Shown here piece after piece: positions 11,481 to 23,580 of a stretch of DNA of 64,000 nt; positions within the stretch are counted from its first letter, which is position 1; every line of letters starts with the position of its first letter. The notes beneath the pieces were generated by a model. That model did no database searches, was not told the origin of the DNA, and was given only the letters and a program-made list of their open reading frames with translations. Source of the DNA: Neostapfia colusana (lineage: Eukaryota > Streptophyta > Magnoliopsida > Poales > Poaceae); NCBI GenBank assembly GCA_030760725.1, contig JASWHV010000013.1, positions 35,064,699 through 35,128,698 on the forward strand, read 5' to 3'. Position numbers and translations under genes: made by a program.

Positions 11481-14400
11481 TGTAACACCCCAAAAATCGT
11501 GTTAAGACCCTAAATCATGTTAAGAGGGAAATCTAAAAATTTTTGGACGTGTTGCATGTTTTGCAAAAATTCAAATTCAAACTGGAATTCAAATTAAACT
11601 CAAAACAGAAAATAAATAGAAAAAGAAAAAGGAAAAACAGAAAAAAACCAGCCAGTGGGCCGAAACCCACCAGCCGGCCCAACCAGCGCCTGCGCCAGCC
11701 CGCAGCCGCGCGCGCCGCTTCCTCCCACTGACAGGCAGGGCCCGGCAGTTCATCGTATACCTCGCGCCAGCGCCGGACTCTCTCACCCGAATCGAAACCG
11801 ATCGAGAATTCTCGCGTATCCCAGCCGAATTGTGGTTCCGGAGGACTCCCACTCGATCTAAACAAACCCACCGCCCTCCCCCGTCTATAAAAACCCCGGC
11901 CTCGTTTTGTTTTTCCCACGCGATCGGCTGTTTTTACTCCGGTGAGAACCCGAGCCTTCTCCGGCGAATTCTAGCCGATCTAAGCTCGGAAATTCCGATC
12001 TAACTCGCTGGTCTTGATCCACCGCCTCCGGGGAACCTTGCAGGTGCAGAAAACTCGGTGACTTGCGGTGTAAACACAGCGCCGACGAGCCTCACCGTGG
12101 TTTCACTTCGGACCTCGTCGCCGATCACTTTCCAGGACCTCCGAGCTCAAGAAAACCCCTGAGGTGAGATCCCCGACCTCCCCTCCACCGATCTATGCCA
12201 TAAGATCACAGTTCTAGGAAGAATTCTCGAAGATCCGAAAGTCTCCAGCGAGATCGCCGCTTCCCGCCGCCGTGCGCCGCCGGCAGCGCCGCCCGCGCTC
12301 GATCAGAGCGACGTGGCCGCTTGTGCGCCGTATGTTTTAAATCGCACGGTAGGGTTTAAATCCCCGCGTACCGGTTCGACGTTATAATCTAAGCCGTCGG
12401 ATTAAAATCGGACGGTCCACGTCAGCCCCGCGTTATAAAGACTGGAAATCTTATGTGCTACCCCCTGGGGTTCTCGGGAAATAAGAGCTAGCCCCGGAAA
12501 CTTCTGGTCTAGCCCCTGGAACTCCAGAAAATCATGTAAATTCATTTAAAAATCAGTTTTAGCCCCTGGACTTAATAAAAATTAGGAAAAACACCTCTGT
12601 TATGAGTAGCTAGACCCCTGAAAATTCTTAAAATAATATTATAGACCCTGTAGTGGGGTAAGTTTAATTTTTTAGCCCTGTTTAGTATTTAATTTAGGAA
12701 ATTGAATATGTGGCTAGTGTTTAAAAATTAAAAAGTGGGACAAACATATTGTCAAAATTAAATTAAAGACTTTCTCAGTATTTAGGAAACTTTGGAGTGA
12801 GATGAAAACATATTTTGGACTGAACTGAATCTGTTTAATTTATTATTCACATTTAGGGACACATTTTTAAGTAAAGAATAGTTCTAGAAAATAGGGAAAA
12901 TAATTGTGAAATATTTTACATCAGAGGCAAAGGTAAAAATATGTTATTAAATTATTTAGGACCAGAACCTATTCTGTTTAGATGATGTGTCTTACTATTT
13001 TCATAATAAAGTACACATTTATGCATAGGAAAATAGATCTGAAAATATAGCAACTAGTAAAGGATAAATGGAGTTTCTAAAATCCAAAGAGTTCAGTTTA
13101 GGGTTGGTAGAAATTATGAAGACACATATGGAGAAGGAAAATACCTTTCATGCTTATTTGGTGGTAAAAAGGTGTAGTAGTTAAATATAAGGAATTTATT
13201 TAAATCGGAAACTCATATATATAGTATGTAAGTATAAATGTGAACACAAAAGTAGGAATCATATACACATGATTAAAAGTGCATGCAAGCCACAAATCAA
13301 CACACATAGAATAACCACAACACACATAATGGTGAATGACTTTCATAAATATGAATGTGTGGTTTGTATGAAGTGGAAGTGTGAACTATGTCTTATGGGT
13401 TGTTATTTTTCTTTTGCTATGTGTGATGGTATGATGTAGAACCTGCTCAAGAGCAAGTTATTCCTTTCCAAGATCAGGACTACCCATTCCAAGAGCAGCA
13501 GGAAGGAGGCAAGTGTCCTTGACCACTTTGATCCTATACTAGGATGTGTAGGTAGAATTATTTGCATTGTCAATTGAAATATGAAACCCATGCTAGGATG
13601 TTTCCCTAGAATTGCATTACCTTGTTTCCTTGTAGCTTGGGTTGGGATTCATTTTATCATGTCATTTATTATTATGCATATGCTTAGCCATGCATAGAAG
13701 GGGATAATTGGGATATGAGATCATCAGTTTATTTTACCATACTCTTGAATGAGATATTGTGAGTTATGTAGAGGTAGGGATCAAGGCAAGTTGGATGTTT
13801 TGGTTGTGTGCTGGGTGCACGAGACTCGGGTTTGTGTTTAGTACTTGCCTGGATCCTAAGGACCGGTTCATGGAGCATGTAACCTGGCTTTACCGTGCCA
13901 ACCACATGCTGAGATGGGGCAGCTTGGCCAATTAATTAGGTGTATCCCCGGCGTAGTATGGGTGTGTTGGATGGTGCGGGGAATAGGTGTCAGCTGGACT
14001 ACCATATGAACTGCAAGGCTCAAGAGGGGGCCACTCCAGCGGGGTTGGAGCCTCTTGTATGCTGTTAGGGGTGAAACCTCAGTGGGCCCACGCTCATCGG
14101 GAATCCCTTTGTAAAGGCTTCGTAGTGATCTCCTGGCTACACACACGGGAAGTGTGAATGTGGTTTGTGGCCACTGGCATAATGGAGGTTCTTTTAGTCC
14201 ACCCGGCAACGGGGGATGAAATCACTACATGTGGGTACAGTGGTACAAACTCTGCAGAGTCAAAACTGTCATGACAGCCGTGCTCACGGTCAAGAGCGGC
14301 TTGGACTTATTCATGATTAGAGGATTGATGGTTTTGGAAGTTGTGGATGTTAAGCGGGGAGCTTAACATTGGAAATGATGTTATAGTTATTTGATTATGA

Positions 14401-14885
14401 TGATGGGATGGGAGATTGGGACTATTTCACCTGTACGTGATAGGTATTAATTGCGTAGTGCTTTAACCATGAGATCAACCTCTCCTTGTTCTAGCCATGC
14501 ATGATATAATTTTCCCACACTTGCTGAGTACCATTGGTACTCAACCTTGCATATTTTGTTGGTTTATATTGCTGCTCAGGTCAAGATAATGAAGTGTTGT
14601 ATAATGACCAAGACTTTGGACCCGAAGAAGGTTTCTAGGTTCATGGAGACCCCCGGGCAACGCCTGTGACGGAGCCCTCAAGAATAATATTCCGCTGCTA
14701 GTTTATTTACTTGTGATGAACTTATTATTGTCCATCGAGATATTTGCGATGTAAGACTTATTTATATTCGACACCTGGCTTGTAATAAATGATGCTTCAC
14801 TATTTGTCATCACATGTATGAGAAAATGATCCTGGCATACATGTGATATTCACTTGGTTGTTCTTCGGAAAAACCGGGTGTGACA
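11481..14885 (+). repeat. Element C 3' LTR
   Basis: A 3405-bp LTR nearly identical to the 5' LTR. It carries TATA at 11886, a leader donor at 12164, exon-like blocks at 13440-13508 and 14580-14638, AATAAA at 14784 and the terminal hairpin at 14809-14847. It has about 21 extra bases near 13308 and lacks about 33 bases near 14430 relative to the 5' copy. Most LTR-LTR differences fall in the GC-rich first kilobase. Confidence 0.96.
13440..14638 (+). CDS. Candidate LTR-encoded spliced ORF, copy in C 3' LTR (exons 13440-13508 and 14580-14638)
   Basis: Same two blocks as in the 5' LTR, with a 69-nt first block, GC-type donor, phase 1 and a TAG stop at 14636-14638. As the copy lies in the 3' LTR, a transcript starting in this LTR would run only into flanking DNA, or end at its own AATAAA. 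A solo-LTR mRNA could therefore express it. The start codon is not identified. Confidence 0.4.
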
Positions 14886-14890
14886 TAATT
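14886..14890. repeat. Target site duplication of element C, right copy (taatt)
   Basis: Matches 2250-2254. Element A's pol resumes immediately after it. Confidence 0.97.
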
Positions 14891-17800
14891 CCAGCAGGTA
14901 TTCTACTGATCCACATCTTTCTGTAATCTGGAATGGACCGATGAATCGGGGTGCCAACTCTCCTCTCACCCCGAATCTGTTCACGCCCTTCATTGGAGAT
15001 ACACGTAGATACACGTGATCCCCGACTTCGAATTGTAATGGGCGTCTTCTCCGGTCAATATACTATTTTTGTCGGGATTGGGCAGCTTTTAGGTTCGCTT
15101 GAATCAGCCGAACCTTTTCCTCCGCGTTGTTGATAAGATCAATCTCGAAGGTGACCCTTTCGCCAGACTCACACCAGTTTAGTGGTGTGCGGCATTTTCT
15201 CCCGTATAGCGCCTCGTAAGGCGCCATCTTGATGCTGGCTTGGTACCCATTGTTGTACGAGAACTCGGCCAACGGTAAGTGATCATCCCAATTCTTACCG
15301 TGATTGATAGCACAAGCTCGTAGCATGTCCTCTAGAATCTGATTTACCCGCTCAGTTTGCCCATCCGTTTGCGGGTGGTACGCTGAACTACGGATCAGCT
15401 TCGTCCCCAACGCAGCATGTAGCAGCTCCCAAAAACGGGACACAAACAAAGTGCCCCGATCCGATATGATGGTGCGGGGTACGCCGTACAAGCATAGGAT
15501 CCGTGAGATGTACAATTCAGCATACTTCTTGGCGTTGTAGTTTGTGTTGACCGGGATGAAATGGGCAACTTTGGTGAGCCGGTCGATGATCACCCACACA
15601 GAATCATGCTTCTGAAAAGTGGTGGGTAAACTGACGATGAAGTCCATGCTCACATCCTCCCACTTCCAGGCAGGAACGCCCAGTGGCTGTAGCAGTCCCG
15701 GTTTTCTCATGTGGTCTGCCTACACCCTTCGACATGTATCACACTCGGACACATACTTTGCGATCTCCCACTTCATTCGTGTCCACTAAAACTTGTTTCT
15801 GAGTTCTTGATACATTTTGTTGCTGCCAGGATGAATAGAAAACTTTGACAAGTGAGCCTCATCAAAGATTTTCTTCTGTAACTCCGGGTTACGGGGTACG
15901 ACGATCCAGTCCTTGAACCATAGGACGTCGTCTCTGTCTTTCCGGAAACAATTCAGCTCCCCACTGTCTACACGTCTCCGCAAATGCGACATGCCCTTGT
16001 CATGTTTCTGGGCTGCCACTACCTCTTCACGGATAGTGGGCATAAGAGCTAGGTTGTAGAGAGCTCCATGGGGAACCACATACAAAGGTGGTTCACTCTC
16101 TTCCAACGGGGTGATGGTCATATTATGTACGTCTGACTTGCGACTCAACGCATCCGCCACCACGTTCGCTTGCCTCTATTTCTTCACGGATGGTGGGGAT
16201 CAAAGCTAAGTTGTAGAGAGCTCCATGTGGAATCACATGCAATGGTGGCTCGCTCTCTTCCAACGGTGTGATGGTCAGATTGTTGACGTGTGACTTGCGA
16301 CTCCGCGCATCCGCCACTACGTTTGCTTTGCCGGGGTGATAATGGATCTCTATTTCGTAATCCTTTATCAATTCTAACCATCTTCGCTGCCTCATGTTCA
16401 GCTCTTTCTGAGTGAATATGTACTTGAGGCTTTTGTGATCGTATATAGATGCACGAGGTTACCGAGTAGATAGTGCCTCCACATTTTAAGTGCGAGTACC
16501 ATGGCAGCGAGTTCCAAGTCATGAGCTGGATAATTCTGCTCATGGTTTCTGAGCTGCCGTAATCCATATGCAACCACCCTTCGGTCTTGCATCAGCACAC
16601 ATCCGAGCCCAATGTCGGATGCATCGCAGTACACATCAAACGGTTTTGTTGTGTCTGGCTGTGCCAAAACCGGTGCTGATGTTAGGTGCTTCACTAATGC
16701 CTTAAACGCTGCTTCACATGCTGGACTCCAAACATATTTGGTAGCCTTCTTCAGCAGCTCTGTCATAGGCTTGGCAATCTTCGAGAAGTTTGGAATGAAC
16801 CTCCGATAATATCTGGCGAGTCCGAGGAAACTCCGTACCTCGTGAACAGTTCTCAGGGACTTCCAATTCAGCACTTGTGTGATCTTACTCGGGTCTACAG
16901 CGATGCCTTCTGCCGAGATAATATGCCCGAGAAAAGGAACTTGCGATATCCAAAATTCGCACTTGCTGAATTTCGTGTATAGCTTGTGATCCCGCAGCCG
17001 TTGCAAGACTATACGCAAATGCTTCTTGTGTTCTTCCTCCGATTTGGAATATACCAATATGTCGTTAATGAAGACCACGACAAACTTGTCCAGCTCCGGC
17101 ATGAATACCGAGTTCATCAAGTACATGAAGTGAGCTTGAGCGTTGGTGAGGCCGAAGGACATGACCAGGTACTTGTAAAGTCCGTGCCTCATCGAGAAAG
17201 CCGTCTTCGGAATATCCTCAGCCCATATCTTAATCTGATGGTACCCGGATCTTAAGTCCATCTTGGGAAAGATCTTTGCTTCGACCAACTGATCAAACAA
17301 CATGTCGATCCGTGACAACGGGTACTTGTTCTTGATGGTTACGGCATTTAGTGGATGATAGTCCACGCAAAGCCGCAACATCTCGTCTTTCTTCTTCACA
17401 AATAATGCAGAACAGCCCCATGGCGAGGAGTTTGGCCTAATAAAACACTTCTCCGGCAGGTCCGTCAACTGCGTATTCAGTTCGGCCAATTCCTTGGGCG
17501 CCATGTTGTACGGCCTCCGGGATATTGGCATAGTTCCTGGTGCAAGTTCAATCTTGAACTCCACCTCTCGGTCGAGCGGCATCCCCGGTAAATCATCTGG
17601 GAACACGCCAGGGAACTCATGAACTACTGGAATGTCTTTCAATCTGATGGTTGTGGATTGATATATATTCGGAAGTTTTATTTCTGTACTGTCCAGAAAT
17701 AAAGAGTACGGCTCGTGCACTTCTGAGTTCAAATGCACGACTTGGAGGACGGTGTCTAAAACAGCGCCGTGGCGGGTCAACCACGACATCCCTAGGATGA

Positions 17801-19297
17801 CATCGACCTTCTGTCCCTCTAAAACTATGAGAGATGTAGGGTATACTCTACCCTCTAAGCATAATGACCCTTTTGGAACCATCATGCTTGCTGAAATTCT
17901 TCCACCCGGTGAACAAATCAAGTATGGACTGTCGGTGGGTAGTATTTGCAAGCTGTATTTAGCAATAAAAGCTTGGCTACTGAAGCTATGCGTGGCGCCT
18001 GAATCAACACTATAGCGGGATGCTGGTGGAGTTGGAACATACCCGCAAGGATTAGCTCTCCCTCCGGCACATCCTCTATGGCAAGTTGGTGGACGGTGCC
18101 GGGCCTAGGATTTTCCCACCGCGCATTAGTGGGGTTCCGGGGCTGATTCCTCCCTGAAAACTGCGGTGCAACTCCGCCGCCCGGCCTCTCAGGACAGTTG
18201 TTGGCGAAGTGTCCTGGGCGGCCACATTTGTAGCATGTGGCTGCTGCCTGGCCGGTGCTTTGGGGACGAAAGCCCGGCATGCGCTTCTGAGCTGCATACG
18301 CACACGGCATCGCCCGCTGCTGCTGTTGTTGCTGCGGAGGTGGTACTGGTAGTGCCAGCCTGAATGCCGGTGGAGAATATGGCCGACTGCGGAATGGCAT
18401 CGGCCTCTGTGGTGGCTGCCAGCGTGGACCCGATGGTGAACGATTCACCATACGGTATTTTTTAGAATGACCACCTCCTTCTCTGCTGCTTTGCGGCACG
18501 CTCCGCTCCCTCTCCGCCGCCGCTAACTCCTTGCCGGAGTCCTCCTGAACAATCGCAGCATCAATAATATCATTGAGGCTGCCGCGATTGAACATCGCCA
18601 GCTTGTCCTTCAAGAGTGGGTTAAGCCCCTGGTAAAAATGATCCCGCCGCTTCTCGTCGGTATCGGCGTGATAAGAAGCGTAGAGTGCAAGATCATTGAA
18701 CACCCTGGAGTATTCCAGCACGTTCCTGCTTCCTTGCTGCAGGTGAAGGAACTCCTGCATCTTCCTCTTCATAATACCCGGCGGTATGTGATAGGCCCTG
18801 AAGGCCATTTGGAACTCCACCCAGGTCATAACTCGCTCAGTGGGTTGCGAGGCACAGAAATTTGCCCACCAAGCGCTCGCGGATCCCTGAAGCTGTTAGA
18901 CCGCAAACTGAGTCTTGCGCTGCTCACTCACTTGGAGCAGCCCGAACTTCATCTCCATCATGCGGAGCCAGTTGTCCGCATCGATGGGTTCATCCGCCCT
19001 TGAGAATACCGGGGGATGAGTAGCAAGAAAGTCAGAGTAGGAGCTTTGTTGGCGCTCCTCACGATCTTGATGTCTCTCCGGCCGAGACGTATTGGCAATA
19101 AGTGTCTGCAGCAACTCCGTGTGCTGCTGATGAGAACCCGCCATTGCCACAACGATGTCGGCCAAAGTAACCGTTGGCGGTGGCGGTTGTTGCTGTTGCT
19201 GCTGTTGCTGTCCCGAGGAATCCTTGGGAGGCTGTTGGTAGGTCTCTCCTCCCTGACTGGAACCCCCAATGTCTGGGTTGGCACGAGTGTGAGTCAT
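14891..19297 (-). pseudogene. gag-pol: Element A gag-pol (main part)
   Basis: The gag ATG is at 19297 (minus), one base after gaatttcag. In order: gag with poly-Gln near the N-terminus and a zinc knuckle, protease, RT, RNase H, integrase; the end is beyond element C at 1955-2249. Lesions include a CAG-to-TAA stop near 18894, a 2-nt loss that shifts the frame at the protease active site (about 18010, destroying DSGATH), the duplication at 16017-16330, TGG-to-TAG near 15787, AAG-to-TAG near 15720 and CAG-to-TAG at 15060-15062. The RT region (16398-17951) is the longest open stretch, but its active site reads FIND instead of FIDD. Clearly non-functional. Confidence 0.92.
16017..16330 (-). repeat. 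Diverged tandem duplication in element A pol (RNase H end)
   Basis: Two adjacent copies (16017-16172 and 16173-16330) of the segment coding for [10 protein letters not shown] to TIREE. They differ at roughly 15% of positions, far more than expected for a simple recent duplication. All other elements here have one copy. The boundary lies inside a run where gcaa(a)gcaaacg meets gaagaaatagag. Confidence 0.85.
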
Positions 19298-19570
19298 TCT
19301 GAAATTCAAAACAGCAGCTATCAGCACATGTCATACTTAAAATTCCATATGAAACAGTAGGTATTGAAGTGACACATGAATAACTTGCACAACATTAACA
19401 TATATTGATAAAGTATAAACTTTATACAAGATAAATTATCCTCGGTTCTCCGAGAAGTCGTGCTCATGTCATCACTACCTATACATATACTACTGTTTAC
19501 ACGACATGTCACAGATTACAAAAGTTTTCCTTACACCACCCTTGCTGCCCTACTTGGCAACGGTAACCTA

Positions 19571-20537
19571 CTACTCGGAGTAGAACTTGACCTCCTGCGG
19601 GTCGTCCTCCTCCGCTACCTCTGCTGGTGGCTCCGGGTCCATGACCTCCTCTTCCGGTTCAGGTTCCCCCATTGCTGGAAGACCCAAAACCACGGGTACG
19701 GCACCTACCAACGGTAGGCCCATTACTGGAGGTACAAGGTCCTGCAACGCGTGCACCTCGTTCATGGCCTGGTTGTAGTACTCTTCCCGACCTTGCCCCT
19801 CCTCAATTGCATCATCACGCTCTTGAGTGAGGACCTCATTCTGCTGGATCAGAGCCTGCACTTGTTAGCCGTGATGTCGACGCGGCTTTTCTTTCTCGCC
19901 TTCTTCAGACGATGTAACTGATTATGTTGTTTGTTCAGTCACTTTATCGTCGGAAGGAGAACATTGCGGAGTGCGCTTTGGGTACTTTCAAAATGGTCTC
20001 CATGGCCGGTGCTCTCCTTGAGCTTCATGGCGAGACAATCCGTATGAACAGCTTGGCTGTCCATCACGGCTTTTCCTGTCCTCAACTGGAGGCTGAGATT
20101 TGCCTCCGCAGGGTTGTACCTTGGGCAACTCGGATCCGTTGCCTCCATGTACCTCCCCCCCCCCCACACACACACACATGATTAGCTCGTCCCTCCACCA
20201 GAACGAGCGCATATGGAGTGCCCTCCATAGCTCTCACGTGTAGTTGGCAGAAACGCGACATGGTGTCGCGGGCTGCCACTTGCCACATTTCCTCCGGCTG
20301 TCTGCCCCCCACCGTAACAGTGAACGGTGCCCAACCGGGTGGCGTGGGTCCTGCAGGAACTTCGACATGGATTTCCCCCATCTTGTTCCCCTCCTTGCCT
20401 TCTTCCTTGGCGAAGTACTGTGGCATCTCGACGTACCCGAAATATTGAAGCATTTCCCTCAACACTTCCGGATAACCGCTGTGGTGAGAACAATGGGATA
20501 CCACCCACCCGTTCTCCAGTTGGTTGTACGCTGTCAT
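19571..20537 (-). pseudogene. orf0: Element A orf0
   Basis: Homologue of D's orf0 (46290-47234). The ATG at 20537 (minus) directly follows the acceptor-like gtttctacag. The N-terminal domain (WVVSHCSHHSGYPE and the VEVPAG strand) is recognisable. The frame is broken by a C/G homopolymer plus a CA microsatellite (about 20157-20180) and again near 19865 by a small deletion in the coiled-coil part. The acidic tail (EEEVMDPEPPAEV) survives at 19580-19640. Non-functional. Confidence 0.85.
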
Positions 20538-22023
20538 CTGTAGAAACAAATTTGAAAAATGTCAAATATTTATTTCAATATTAAATCATTGATTTATAAC
20601 ATAAAACATGTCATTGAACTCATAAAACTTGGAAACACCACTCAAACTTAGAGCAAATTTGATTGCGGGTCTGCTGCCCAAACTGACAGCCCTGACCAGT
20701 TTCCATTTTAACCTGATTTAGACCATGCTAAAGGTAAAACTAATTCTGGGCTAAACATAAAAGTTAAAGATAAATTGAATAGCTTTCCATAAAGTATTTA
20801 CTTGGCATAAGATCTGTCCTGGTTCAAAAGTTATGATATGTCAATCTTTGATAGAATTTCTGGAGAAAATTGGACAGCACCTCCCTGCTTGAGGTACTGA
20901 TTTGATCCAAGAATTCGAGTTAATTCTACACCAAATTTGACAAAACTTTCTGTTACAAAGTTGTAACCCATCTCATTAAATTTTCATAACTACCTCATTT
21001 TATATTTTTGGATTTTTATGCAGGAAGTTATGCTCAATTTACAGAGAGTTACAGAGAGTATTTGCTCTGCCCTGTTTTCTGGACAGTTTCAACTTTACTG
21101 CGTTTCTCGACCGGTTAAGGGATGAAAAACCTCTGGACATCAATAGAAAAGTTGTAAAGCTCTTCCAAAGCTTTCCAGAAATGTATCATATGACCCCAAC
21201 CTCGAAAGATATCAACTTCTAACCTCTGATTAACTTCAGCCTTATTTCAGCTGAAAACAGGGGACTCTGTCCTTAGTATCATATAAGTTGAAAACTTGTT
21301 AACTTTGAACATCCTGATTAAGGGAAGGAGTTACATCAAAGTTTTAGTTCTATGGATTAAAACTTTCAAGTTTTATCATGTAGTTGCTCATTTAGTGGGG
21401 TGTGACGTCGAAGCGTCACCAGTTCATGTCGGTACTACGTTCCTCACAAAGAAAAACATATACCAGACTTAGCAGGCTTCGTTAATTCAGTGGCGCTAAA
21501 CGTCTCTCGCACACGGATGCTACTCGTCTACCGATTCGTGGTTAGACTACCTGCAAATAACTCACACAATCATCAGACTCGGCTGCACACCGAGCCCGGT
21601 ATCCATACAGTTCATACACCCGTCCGTCATCACTCGCCCGGGTGTTCTCAAGCCAAACACGCCTTGAGCTACGTGTTCACGTTACTGACCACGTGACGGG
21701 GTCTCCCAAACTTGCCCGAAGCATGCCTGGGAAAGGCATTGCTCAAATACACCAAACAACATGAAGAGTCGTAGAGGATATTAAAGCGGGTCGGGTTACC
21801 TGCCACCCTTGGGACTCTACCCTTCAGCTTGTGCGCACTGGTGGACAACACTTACGTGCACCCCCAAGACATAGAACGTTCCAAGATGCATGATTTTCCG
21901 ACATAAGCAAATAGGTTAGTATTGCCACTTTCTATATACTAATAACATCCTTAATGGGCTACTAACTCGTTCCTCACTGAATTTTTGAAAAAGATGACCT
22001 TTGTAGTGCGTTAAGCCTCCAGC
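20538..22023 (-). other. Element A leader (untranslated region between PBS and orf0)
   Basis: About 1.5 kb without a gene. It is homologous to the leaders of D (44806-46289) and M (62469-63948). It holds degenerate repeated units with the words cataactt, tttctggaaag and acaacttt. No RNA gene was recognised. Confidence 0.8.
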
Positions 22024-22037
22024 GAGCTCTGATACCA
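22024..22037 (-). other. Element A primer binding site (tRNA-Met)
   Basis: The minus strand reads tggtatcagagctc, three bases inside the 5' LTR end at 22041. Confidence 0.9.
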
Positions 22038-22040
22038 TGC

Positions 22041-23580
22041 TGCGAGGGCCCCACGGCCTCGTCGAGCCAGGATCACGCTGAGGGGTGCTGCGTTGCACAG
22101 CACCGGATAACGCACATCAAAGATACAAAGCGGAAGCAAACTTTTATTACTTAAACCAGTTTATGAACATTTTTACAACAAAATAAGATCAGTCTACACT
22201 CACAGGCGTAGACTGCGCATAGAGGTCACGTTCAGCCCGTGAACGTGTCCCCGCTAGCACACACACACACTAACACAGCGGCGTGCACGACCCCCACTCG
22301 ACGGGGTTTCCCTCTTGGGGTTCCGTCTCCTCCTCGGGAATCCCTTCCTCATAAACCCCTGCAAAAGCTTCAAACACAAGCAGTGACCATGATGGCTCCG
22401 CAAGTCTGGCCCATCTCTCCTATACATGAAACTTCTACATGAAGGGTTTCCGGGTACATAAGGCAAATAAGTTGCAAATGACTCGCCTAATTATTTGAAC
22501 CTTACTTTCAAGTTTTAGCAGCAGGTTGTGGAGAACCTCACGCTAAGGCACATGAGAGAGCCGCAATCAAACAAGAAACACATTTCTCTCATGTACTTTG
22601 CCCAAGGTCGAAAAGAACTTTAATTAGCTCTAAACTATAGCAAGTCATTAACAATCAATGTACAGCTTTCAAATCAGCAAACTTTTAACATGTATCTAGC
22701 CTGTTCTTTCTACGTCACGGTACAGTGAACAAGTGGTACTCACTGACCGCGAGGGACGGCGATTATAATCGATTTACACCTGCAGGGTTACCCGAATAAC
22801 CCGTCACATACGCCCGTACTCGATGTTGCCTACAGCAACCATCACGGACGTCGTACGCGACCAGCTTTCACCCATCAGCCAAATGTTGAACCGGTCCAAT
22901 CGTCCCGAGCAAGAGGTCTCTGCGCGCGCATCTGCAGTGCCACCAGCCGATTTACACCTCAAGCTCTCAATCTACCCTTTGAACGACCAGCTATGCCTCA
23001 ACACCCAGCTACCCGAGTTACATCGGTTTCCCGGTTCCCATATATCCGGTAGGTCTTCGGTACTGTTCTAGCTTGTTCAACAGGCCCGCACACGGCTTGG
23101 TCCTCAATCGACACAAGTGGAGCTATGGCACCCAGGCCCCAATGTCCTGCTGCCCTTACTCTCCGCTCGGTCTCATTTTTCTTTCCATGTGTTTCATTTG
23201 CTACCTTTACCCGAGTAGTGTGCCTCTAGCCTATTCTCGCGAGCAGTTCCAACTACTCGACTTGTACCGAATCCTACACTAACTTAGAATTGCAGTAGAT
23301 AATCGAGGTTTACAAACCTAAGCCCAACCAGGGTTTTCCTGGCTATGCATATGGGTTTTCAAACAACACTCTAATGCAAAGAATTAAAGTAGTTGCTCAA
23401 AGTAAGTTCTCAAAACAGTAAAATTTGTAAAAATGGTTAATGCAAACCGGAGCTTGCCTTGCTGCTGTTGGTCGTAGGCTAGCTGCTCCTCAGGAGTGAT
23501 GAACTCTAAGACTTCAGGCTCGTCCTCAACCTTAGCGACTACATGAGATAATACATATATATATCAATTTAAATGTATTT
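22041..23580 (-). repeat. Element A 5' LTR (3' half, truncated)
   Basis: Contains the poly(A)/terminal hairpin end of the LTR and both exon-like blocks, then stops at 23580 where B's pol begins. It matches M's left LTR (38709-40220) closely in order and content. The remaining ~2.5 kb of the LTR is missing. Confidence 0.9.
22270..23538 (-). CDS. Candidate LTR-encoded spliced ORF, copy in A 5' LTR (exons 23538-23458 and 22358-22270)
   Basis: The first block is 81 nt after catgtag, with a GC-type donor (caag then gcaag). The second is 89 nt after ttttgcag and ends with a stop at 22270-22272. The reading frame joins in phase 1. Of 12 differences from D's first block, 8 are at third codon positions and one more is silent; the rest are mostly conservative (Asp/Glu, Ile/Val, Gln/Glu). 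This pattern argues for past selection on protein. No start codon was found. Confidence 0.45.

Larger units (their letters stand above)
2255..14885 (+). mobile_element. Element C: complete Ty3/gypsy (Tekay-like) retrotransposon nested in A
   Basis: A 12.6-kb element with two nearly identical 3.4-kb LTRs (2255-5665, 11481-14885; TG...CA ends), a tRNA-Met PBS, orf0, gag-pol, a PPT and a 5-bp TSD (taatt). I counted roughly 50 substitutions between the LTRs by eye (about 1.5%) plus a few indels. At the commonly used grass LTR rate this means an insertion somewhere around half a million years ago. The coding region has two premature stops and one frameshift, so it is structurally complete but coding-defective. 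Its LTR is unrelated at most positions to those of A, D and M, but its internal organisation is the same. Confidence 0.96.
1..23580 (-). mobile_element. Element A: decayed Ty3/gypsy retrotransposon, interrupted by element C
   Basis: Minus-strand Ty3/gypsy element of the same LTR family as M and D. Reading leftwards from its right end it has a truncated 5' LTR, a tRNA-Met PBS, a leader, orf0, gag-pol, a polypurine tract and a 3' LTR that runs out of the window at base 1. Element C (2255-14885) is inserted near the end of pol, so A's internal part is 14891-22040 plus 1891-2254. Its 5' LTR stops abruptly at 23580, where element B's pol begins, so the right end was lost by deletion. Its two LTR remnants cover different halves of the LTR and cannot be compared for dating. 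Multiple stops, frameshifts and an internal duplication make it non-coding. Confidence 0.93.

Noticed and set aside
14886..23580. Treating A and M as one element split by the intervening DNA
   Set aside because: Both have their own PBS, orf0, gag-pol and PPT, and both have LTR sequence on each side.
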